Shown here piece after piece: positions 56,907 to 64,000 of a stretch of 64,000 nucleotides of DNA. This DNA comes from Liopterus haemorrhoidalis (Eukaryota > Arthropoda > Insecta > Coleoptera > Dytiscidae), in the NCBI GenBank assembly GCA_963971575.1, contig OZ020611.1:203780419-203844418 (forward strand). The letters run 5' to 3'. Numbering within the stretch: the first letter of the stretch is position 1; each line of letters opens with the position of its first letter. The notes below the pieces were generated by a model. The model was not told the DNA's origin. It searched no databases and saw only the letters and a program-made list of their open reading frames with translations. The position numbers and the translations under genes were made by a program.

Positions 56907-57722
56907 ATGCCTGTCGAAAATAATATTCATGTTCGTTATATAATGCTCTACCACTTCGAGAAACGATGGAAAGCGACAGTCATTTTGCGATCTCAACGAG
57001 CTTTTCGGCAACGGAACAATCATTCAAAAACAAGTTGAAAGATGTTTCCACAAGTTCAAATCGGGTGACACAAGTCTTAAAGGTAATGAAGGAAGAGAAC
57101 GGCCATCGGATTTCTACAATCAGGCACTTTTGTCAGCCGTGGAAGAGGACGATATCATGATAACCCGGCTACTGGCTGCAGACTTCAATGTCGACCAATC
57201 TACGATCGTCCGTCGCCTAAAAAAGCTTGGAAAGGTGTGGAAATTGGCTGGATGGATGCCTCGCGAGATCTCCGACAACTACAAAGCCAATCGTGTTCGA
57301 ATTTCACCGAGTTGCTGTCGAGAAATGAGCAATCGTTATTTTTAAAGAATCTTATCACTGGTGAATCGTGGTTGCTCTTCAAAAACGTCAAAAGAAAGAA
57401 AGTTTGTGTATCTCCGGGTGAAACACCGAAAGGAATAGCAAAAGGTGACCACAGTAAGAAATCAATGTGGTGCGTTTGGTGGGACATAACCAGAATAATC
57501 CATTGGGAGATCATTGCAAACTGCATTTGCTTTTGGTAGAATGAATATGATGACCGTCAATAATGGCGAATTCTGGACAAAAACGGCAAACGGCAATTCA
57601 ACATCAACAGCGACGTCTATCTGGCTCAGATCGATCGTCTTCATACAGCATTTTTTTTTTTTTTTTTGTTGAATAAACTTATATGTAAAAACAATCGGAA
57701 ATTAATTTTGCATCAACCCAAT
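56907..57722 (+). pseudogene. Mariner transposase and right terminus, broken
   Basis: ATG at 56907 opens MPVENNIHVRYIMLYHFEK, the mariner N-terminus. Shifted frames give FGNGTIIQKQVERCFHKFKS, AADFNVDQSTIVRRLKKLGK (helix-turn-helix) and ELLSRNEQ. LITGESWLLFKN has lost the Asp expected in the GDESW motif. Then VCVSPGETPKGIAKGDHSKK, WWDITRIIHWEI and DVYLAQIDRLHTA. The C-terminal half is missing and replaced by a T-run (57650-57668). The right end TTTTGCATCAACCCAATA is intact; the left end was not found. Confidence 0.85.
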
Positions 57723-58258
57723 AATATATATAAATGATATTGGCTAACCAAATAATGACTGGAAATTAGCCAATAAAAGAACTGAAATATAATCTTCAGA
57801 TGGAATCGTTATTATAATTTGTAAGATTTTCTTTCATTTTAACTTACGTCCCGAACTTGCATGAACGGTAGTGTAAACGTCCATGATTAATCCAGATGCG
57901 ACAAAGGCGCTGAAAAACGTTCCGAAGAATGTCTTCATTAAATAGTTCATACAGGTTTACGACAATTAACAAAAACATTAAAGTAATAATACTGTAATTG
58001 GTGATGTCAAGGCTAACAATATAAAAAACCACATTTCAAAAAATATTCACTACGGATTGCAATGAAATTTGTAACAATAGACCACAAAAATTTTCCTGTC
58101 CTAATTTTAACTATCGTTTAATGATTATTTTTTTATAATAATAGGATCCCAACACCTAGATAGGCGTATAAGGGGTAAAAAAGGTAAGTTCTTCGTTTTT
58201 AGACTGCCGGCCATAGATACCACGTGGCATTCATCTACGTGATCAGTTTCTATCGATC
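57723..58258. other. Gene-free stretch
   Basis: A 62-codon minus frame at 57844-58032 shows no known domain. No repeat ends. Confidence 0.35.
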
Positions 58259-58266
58259 GTTATTAC

Positions 58267-58793
58267 TAGTGCTGTCAGAATTGCCGGTCAGAATGCCGGT
58301 TTCGTAACCGGGTATCCGGAAACAGGTAATCGGAACCGGATAATTAGAACCGGGTATCTAAAACCGGGTAATCGGAAGTCTGACTTTATTTTATGGTTTC
58401 GGTTCCCAGCACTAATTTAAATATATTTATGTTCACAGTTTACTTACATCAACATCGGGAATTTGTATTCATTCGAATTCCTCTGGTGTTTTCCCGATCC
58501 TAGAACCGGGTATATAATCTAGTAACTCGGAATCGCGTATCTGGAACCGGGTATTCGAAACCGGGTATCCGAAATCGGGTACCCGAAACCGGGTATCCGA
58601 AATCGGGTACTCAAAACCGGGTATGCGAAACCGGGTATCCGAAACCTAGTATCCGGAACCGGGCATTCGGAACCGGGTATTTGAAGCCGGGTAATCGGAA
58701 CCGGGTATCCGAGTGACGCGAAAATTACAAACCCGGTTTTACCCGAAAACCGGAGCCGGGTACCCGAAAAACCGGTTTCGGTTCCCAGCACTA
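58267..58793. mobile_element. hAT-type element with TAGTGCTG ends and an ACCGGGTATCCGAA minisatellite
   Basis: Ends TAGTGCTG and CAGCACTA, flanked by exact GTTATTAC repeats at 58259-58266 and 58794-58801. The body repeats ACCGGGTATCCGAA-like units (period ~14) at 58505-58770. An internal copy of the right end (TTTCGGTTCCCAGCACTA) lies near 58397-58414. No coding sequence; the 90-codon minus frame is a repeat artefact. Confidence 0.9.
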
Positions 58794-58880
58794 GTTATTA
58801 CCCCTGTATAAATTTAAATATCAAATATTTGAGGCTGAGTCTACCCCAGAAATGACTACACAAGTTCGAAAGATAAAAAT

Positions 58881-58952
58881 CCGAAGGAGGTGTGGGAATT
58901 CGAACCCCCTGTGCTTCGTAGACAACCGTCTTACCACGGAGCCACGACTTCT
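58881..58952 (-). repeat. tRNA-like SINE head
   Basis: On the minus strand TGGCTCCGTGGTAAGAC (A-box-like) and GGTTCGAATTCCC (B-box-like) are spaced as in a tRNA. The would-be acceptor ends (GAAGTCG and CACCTCC) do not pair, so it is not a working tRNA gene. Confidence 0.7.
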
Positions 58953-59641
58953 CTGATAAATTTTTTACTAGTTATATTTTATTTATTAGGATGTCTTTTT
59001 AATACAGTTAATATAAAGCTATATTATGTATACATGTAATCGCTTATGAGTAATGTTCCATGAAATTTTCCATAACTTAATTTATTGATTTAGCTTTTAT
59101 TAGTCTGCGACTCTAAAAATTTCCATCGTTTACTACATAATTTATTACTCAGTTATATTTTTATTACCCAATGATTTGCAAACAGTACACTGTAGTTTTT
59201 ATAATCACTTTTCAAACTGATTGTATAAATTTTTCATAATTTCAAAGTAGTAACAATCAAGTAGTGCTGGTAACCAAAACCGGTACTCGGTTCCGGTTCG
59301 GGTAAAACCGGGTATATAATCTTTAAGTAACCCAATTCTGGATACCCGGATTCGGATATTCGCTTTCGGTAGCCTCATTTATTACGATTTTTTTTTTAAA
59401 TACAGTTAATGTATATTGGATAAAAGTTTGTCAGTTTATTAGTTAATTGCCACTCACACATTGACACATGTTTATTATTTGTTATAGATGCAACCCGACT
59501 TACACGATATCGTCCAATAATGGTTTACTTTACTCCCTATTTGGCGATTTAATAAATATTTCTTGCAATTTACTGTCGATTTCAGAAAAAAAAAAATACA
59601 TACAGCTAAAAATACTTGCAAAAAAATAGAAGTAATATTAA
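58953..59641. other. Stretch with a truncated TAGTGCTG element at 59266-59380
   Basis: TAGTGCTGGTAACCAAAACCGG starting at about 59266 is a second left end of the 58267 family, running through GGTTCGGGTAAAACCGGG and fading out by about 59380. No gene. Confidence 0.6.
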
Positions 59642-60369
59642 CCCAAGCTTGACCAAATGGGGTGTGTCACACCCCAGTATATTAATAGTGGAAATGATGT
59701 ATCTATTGACAATATTTATGAATTAGTTAATATTTAACAATAATTTAATTTTTAATCGACAAAAAAAACACCATTTACAAAAAAATATGTCTAAATTATA
59801 TTTGGCAACAGCGCATTTCGAACGAATTATAAATAAATAAACGTTGTTAGTATCTAATAGCAACTAATTCAAAATTCAAGAGAAATGAGAAATGAGAAAG
59901 AAATTGTCTCCCCCACCAAAATACATAGACCAATCAGAGAGCTAGCTAAATTAGTATGTGTGCGAGTTGGTGTGAACGAGAGATGCAATGTTGTCAGTCA
60001 ACACGAGACGCAACTTGAAGTATGATGCAATTTAGGAAAGAAATTGGCGTGATTTTGACTTTTATTGAAAAAATTATTAAAAAATTGATGTGAAGTGTGA
60101 ATATTCACACATTTCAGGGTTTCGCAGGTATATAATAAGTGAAGGCGGTATGCTGTGTGTGTAGGACAAATTTTACTTTATAGTAATCACGGAAAAATGA
60201 ACGATATTTTTAAAATAATTTATCGTCTGTTAATCATATAATAAGACTGGTTATTAAATTTGCGCTCTTAAAAATTAAATACAACATTTGTCAAAATATA
60301 ACTAGAATTTTGACAAAATAATTTCAACATAATAAAAATGCAAAAAAAAAAACAGAAAAAATAAAATCA

Positions 60370-60460
60370 CTCCGTCCGTACTCGAACTCGAAACCCTTCG
60401 TATTCCAGAGAATTTTTAGCTTCCGACACCAGCGCTCTAACCCGTTGCGCCATCGGACGC
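60370..60460 (-). repeat. tRNA-like module in family R copy D
   Basis: The minus strand starts GTCCGATGGCGCAACGGGTT (A-box-like TGGCGCAACGG), continues AGAGCGC, and has GGGTTTCGAGTTCGAGTACG (B-box-like GTTCGAGT) ~45 bp later. It differs almost completely from the module at the same site in copy A, though both begin with GTCCG. Its ends GTCCG and CGGAC could pair. Confidence 0.65.
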
Positions 60461-60938
60461 TTTGTATATGAGTGTCTTACATTGGTATAACTTTTGTACT
60501 TTGTGAACCAAAAACCACAAAAAATGCGTTATTTTCCGAAAACATAATCTGATCAAAAATTCCTGTTGTACTATTTCGGTTCACACCAATATACATTACT
60601 TGGAATTTTTTTAGATTTTTAGTTTAAACCATCTGGGCTACAGGGTGTGGGACAAAAATTTTTTTGCACAATTTTGGCAAAAATCGCATCAAAATAATTT
60701 ATTTTGCAAAAATAAAAATTTGATCGTTAATCCACGTACTAAGGGCTTTCATTTGATACCCTACTCAGAATTAAAAAAAAATATTTTTGTTTTCGATGAG
60801 CACATATTTGTTTATATTTTTAGGGGGGTATGTTTTTTAGATGTTTTAGTATTTTTCCTATGTGCGGGTCAAAGAGTTGTAGAAGCATGCCAAATTACAA
60901 CTCTCTAGGTTTAGCCGTTTGGCTACAATTTTAACCGA

Positions 60939-60939
<1 letters not shown>

Positions 60940-61016
<77 letters not shown>
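60940..61016. repeat. (CAGA)n tetranucleotide microsatellite
   Basis: About 19 units without interruption, expanded from the short CAGACAGACA tract common to family R copies. The minus frame reading CLSVCLSV is a by-product. Confidence 0.97.
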
Positions 61017-61693
61017 GACAAAATGACGGTATAAGGGTTTTTTGGTCATACCTACAAAACCCTAAAAAGCATTAAATAATTACTTAGAATTTTTTTTTTT
61101 TTTTGTAATATTGTTCTATAGGCTTGATAGCATCTAACTGTATAAATTTTACCTTATTTTAATTGATATTCAATGAGAAAAGCCTAGGGTATACTACACC
61201 CCACTTGGTTGGATGTGTATATTTTGGTCAACTACGGGTTAAGAGAGTTTTCATTAAAACTGTAATTATTTACAATACTTTTCCCAGTAAAGCAAGTTTC
61301 TGATTTAAGAACGTTGTTGCTATCCTAGATATAGTTTTTTTTTATTCATTGTTTAAAAATTAAAATCAATAATATTTACATACAAGATGATTATCTTACG
61401 TAATATTGATAAATTGTCTCTAGTGTTAGTCGATAGGTAGGTAAGTGTTTACTTATGTAAATTATTTTAAAGTAAACATTTAATAAATAATACATAAACT
61501 CGATCATGAATCATCTAACTTCTAAGTTAACATAACGATTAAAAACAGTCTATAAAAGGTAAAGTAATTGTTATCTGTATACGAGCTCTCTATTACAGTT
61601 CTACTTATCTTAAGATGTAATTCTTTCTGTGCCGGCAAAGATTATTATTATTTTTTTGAAGGTTCGTAGTCGTTCTTTGTCGTATAACGGACG

Positions 61694-61940
61694 CTACTAG
61701 AAATGACGACGGGTACCCAGATACCCGCTACCCGACCCGTTAAGTTTATACCCGTTTCCGAATTTGAATACCCGCTATCTGGTATCTACCCATTACCCGT
61801 TTACTAACGGGAAATTAAAGGGTATCGGGTACTTAGCGAGTAGCGGGTAATTAACGGATATCAGATTACTAATGTGTAGCAGATAATTAGCAGGTAGCGG
61901 GTAATTAACGGGTAACGGATAATTAACGGGTAATTAGGTA
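61694..61940. mobile_element. Left part of the GGGTA-array hAT-like element
   Basis: TAGAAATGACGACGGGTACC starts the element. It passes through CCCGCTACCCGACCCG and then GGGTAATTAACGGGTAACGG-type repeats to about 61937. The right end of the same family is at 36878-36896. The right end here is missing. Confidence 0.6.
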
Positions 61941-61942
61941 TT

Positions 61943-62977
61943 TTGAGTATTTATTTATCTGTGACTATTTTGTTCTAAAAACCAAACTATAGGCTTGGGA
62001 TCCTCAACCAAGAAACCCACCCGTGGCTGGTATTACACGGCTATCGGGCGTGACCTCTATGTCGATGGGATTACTGGTTCAAGTTTCTGAACTGGTAGTG
62101 ACAATGTCACCATGGACCAACGCAATTTAGGTACTTATAATGTCTGTATAAAACAAACAAGATGAAAAATAATGGAATGCATGCGATATTGCGATAGCAG
62201 CAAGTGATAGAAACGTCCTCAAGTTTGTTCCTATTTCTAAGGCCTTATATGCCAGCGATGAAAAACCAACTCTACTTTTTTAGGGGGTTGGAAACATGCT
62301 CTTTCTAATGAAAATAATTTAAAAAAGATTCCAGAAGGTATATTTTTGTAAAAGTGGGCTAAACATACCCTATTTTCGGCATTTTCACAAAATTCATCAA
62401 CTTTACACTCAATTCCTGAATTAATGAAAAATATTAGGAGAATGAAATTTTAGATTCGAATACTTTGTATTGATAAGTTATTATGTGCAAAATTTCACGT
62501 TTATCGTACCTTTACTTCCAGAGGTATAAAAAGCCAAACTTTTTTTACTTTTCAAAATTTTGTCGAGCCGCAAATTTTTTGGACAAGTTTGCTCCAAATT
62601 TTCTTCACGGATATCACTCATGACGATTTGTTTATTATTTTGTTTAATAGAGCGCAAAAGGTTGTACAAGACGGCAAAGTTTTGTTTCTCTCAACAAAAT
62701 ATTGCCAGAGATACTGTGTCTCAAAGTTGCCGAAATCTCGGAGTCATACCATAGAAGGCTGCAGTATGGGGTCAAACAAATAACTAAATCTCAGCAAGTA
62801 TTGCATGGATGAAAGTAAAACTTTACCAATGTTCGTTGGGGACATGTGTGAATGTCCACACAAAATTTCATCAAAATCTGTGATGGTCGAGCAGGGACCA
62901 CCAGACCACTTGACGTGGAATGACCCAGTAGTAGGAATTAAGTATGCGTATTCCATAATGCACCTGTGTGTATTTTT
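61943..62977. other. Gene-free stretch
   Basis: Open frames at 62481-63139 on both strands overlap one another and have no recognisable domain. The 62800-62960 part may belong to the reversed family R copy that follows. Confidence 0.35.
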
Positions 62978-63430
62978 AGGGTTTTGTAGGTATGACCACC
63001 AAAAAACCCTTATAAAGTCACTCATGTGTCTGTCTGTCTGTACGGTAGAAATTGTAGCCAAACTGCTTAAGATAGAAAGTTGAAATTTGGCATGCCTATA
63101 TAACTCTTTGACCCACATATAGGAAATAAATATAAACAAATATGCATCTAATGAAAAAATAAATATTTTTTTATGAGATTTTCGCTAAATATATGCCAAA
63201 AAATATCTGTCCCCCACCCTATTTCCAAGAGGGGTTGATGTTGTCGGGGTCTGTGTCGTTGAAAAAAAAATATTATTTAAAAAAAATTAAGACGTAGATT
63301 AAGGAACAAAAAGTTGTTCTCTAAAATGTGTTTCTTTTACCACGATTTTGACAAAAAATCTAAAAAAATTATAAGTAATGTACATTGATCTGAGCCGGAA
63401 ACGTACGAGATTTTTTTTTTTTTAATTAAT
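62978..63430 (-). repeat. Family R, reversed partial copy
   Basis: Starts TTTTTAGGGTTTTGTAGG, passes ACCAAAAAACCCTTATA, GTCTGTCTGTCTG, TAGCCAAACTG and TTGGCATGCC, and ends at GATCTGAGCCGGAAACGTACGAGA, matching the start of the copy at 41017. No tRNA-like module is visible, so it is a short form or truncated. Confidence 0.75.
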
Positions 63431-64000
63431 GGCTAAATTATGGCTTATTATTTAAATTTAGTCTAAAAAAGTTAAATGGAAGCTCTTAGTACTCAAATAA
63501 CGAATAAAAATGTTCAAAAATTTTTTATCAAAAAATTATTTTTAGACATCCAGCATTCTGATGGCTTCTTAAGTGGGTTTTACAATATTCAATTTGCTGA
63601 TCAATTAATTGATGTGTGTAAAGTGTAAAAATTTCGTCAATTAATTGACAAAAAACTTGATCAATTTATTTTGAAAATAGAACTTGTTCTATTTATGTCA
63701 ATTTTTCATCAATTTTTTAGGGAATTCTAGGTATATTTTTATCTGTTAAGATATTGCCAACTGTTTAGTTGTAGCATAACCTCAAAATATATTATTTGTG
63801 TTTCGTTTTCAAATCTAACATAACCTCAAACGTTCTAATTTATCATCATCTAGGTTATTTCTTTTGTTTTTGTTCACAGCTCGTAATTTTGTGAAGATTT
63901 TTTCAATATTTTCATTTTGATAAATATGTCAACATGTTTTACAGTTGGTAATGTAAAAATTTTCAAAAAAATTGATAAATAAATTGATTTGTGTAAAGTG
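63431..64000. other. Gene-free stretch, possibly a repeat running off the edge
   Basis: AATTGATGTGTGTAAAGTG near 63609 and AATTGATTTGTGTAAAGTG at the last bases are near-identical direct repeats about 370 bp apart. They may be parts of an element continuing beyond the window. Confidence 0.4.

Larger units (their letters stand above)
60085..61066 (+). repeat. Family R repeat, copy D, apparently full length
   Basis: About 980 bp: it starts around the perfect palindrome GTGTGAATATTCACAC, then an A-rich stretch ending AAAAAACAGAAAAAATAAAA. A tRNA-like module (60370-60460, minus) follows, then CAAAAAATGCGTTATTTTCC and the same body as copy A. It finishes with the CAGA tract (60940-61016) and the terminal hairpin with AAAACCCTAAAAA. 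Uninterrupted, it serves as the reference for the family. Confidence 0.75.
59642..61238. mobile_element. piggyBac-like non-autonomous element
   Basis: TTAA occurs exactly at 59638-59641 and 61239-61242. The ends are CCCAAGCTTGACCAAA and, inverted from the right, CCCGTAGTTGACCAAAA; both also carry TGGGGTGT a little further in. TTAA targets with CCC...GGG ends are the piggyBac signature. A family R copy (60085-61066) sits inside. No transposase remains. Confidence 0.85.

Noticed and set aside
58519..58791. 90-codon minus frame with repeated RFRIPG-like units
   Set aside because: Produced by the ACCGGGTATCCGAA minisatellite inside a hAT element; no start context or domain.
58881..58952. Candidate functional tRNA gene
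   Set aside because: A and B boxes are good but the acceptor stem does not pair and no cloverleaf can be completed; treated as a SINE head. The same applies to the other four tRNA-like modules.
60858..61049. Minus-strand frame with repeated CLSV residues
   Set aside because: It is simply the translation of the (CAGA)n microsatellite.

Overview
This 64 kb window is AT-rich, intron- or intergenic-type DNA from an animal, almost certainly an insect. It has no operons, no bacterial-type gene packing and no rRNA or CRISPR. It is dominated by eukaryotic transposable elements at many stages of decay. The only host protein-coding exon I can support is a 166 bp exon on the minus strand at 215-380. 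It encodes most of the C-terminal SH2 domain of a SHP2/PTPN11-type phosphatase (corkscrew in insects). The rest of the window is either a very long corkscrew intron or 5' flanking DNA filled with repeats.

Layout. 0.7-2.9 kb holds three hAT-type elements, one with a perfect 8 bp target duplication and one with a TA-target MITE nested inside. 5.3-7.0 kb holds a ~1 kb repeat, here called family R, which carries a tRNA-like module and is interrupted by two different MITEs inserted back to back at TA. 8.1-8.7 kb is a dead LINE tail. 9.0-10.3 kb is a hAT element (perfect 8 bp duplication) with a Harbinger derivative nested inside. 11.36-15.52 kb is the best-preserved feature: a full-length two-ORF LINE with both ORFs open and a 12 bp target duplication, sitting inside an older hAT-like element. 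16.4-19.5 kb has small MITEs, family R fragments and a LINE tail. 20.3-21.7 kb is a Tc1/mariner pseudogene with a DD41D triad and long inverted repeats. 22.4-23.7 kb is a LINE inside a LINE. 24.2-25.4 kb is a TA-target DDE transposon, internally deleted but keeping a 177-codon open frame.

The middle (27-47 kb) contains hAT, mariner and LINE remnants, GGGTAATTAAC-type arrays, several foldback elements (one with inverted copies of a hammerhead-like motif) and a tRNA-derived module between inverted repeats. 48.2-49.9 kb is a hAT remnant enclosing a foldback built from the 5' end of a THAP-domain gene. 50.4-53.1 kb is a LINE broken by a mariner, followed by an 871 bp foldback made from the 3' end of the 20 kb mariner family. 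53.8-63.4 kb has further hAT, mariner, RNase H and minisatellite-bearing elements, and a piggyBac-like element (TTAA target) with a second full family R copy inside.

No genes here work together as a pathway. The biology lies in the nesting history and in how elements acquired or duplicated parts: foldbacks, exchanged tRNA-like modules and a truncated transposase. All family assignments come from reading translations, terminal repeats and target duplications by eye; no database was searched. Element boundaries are exact where a target duplication is quoted and approximate otherwise.
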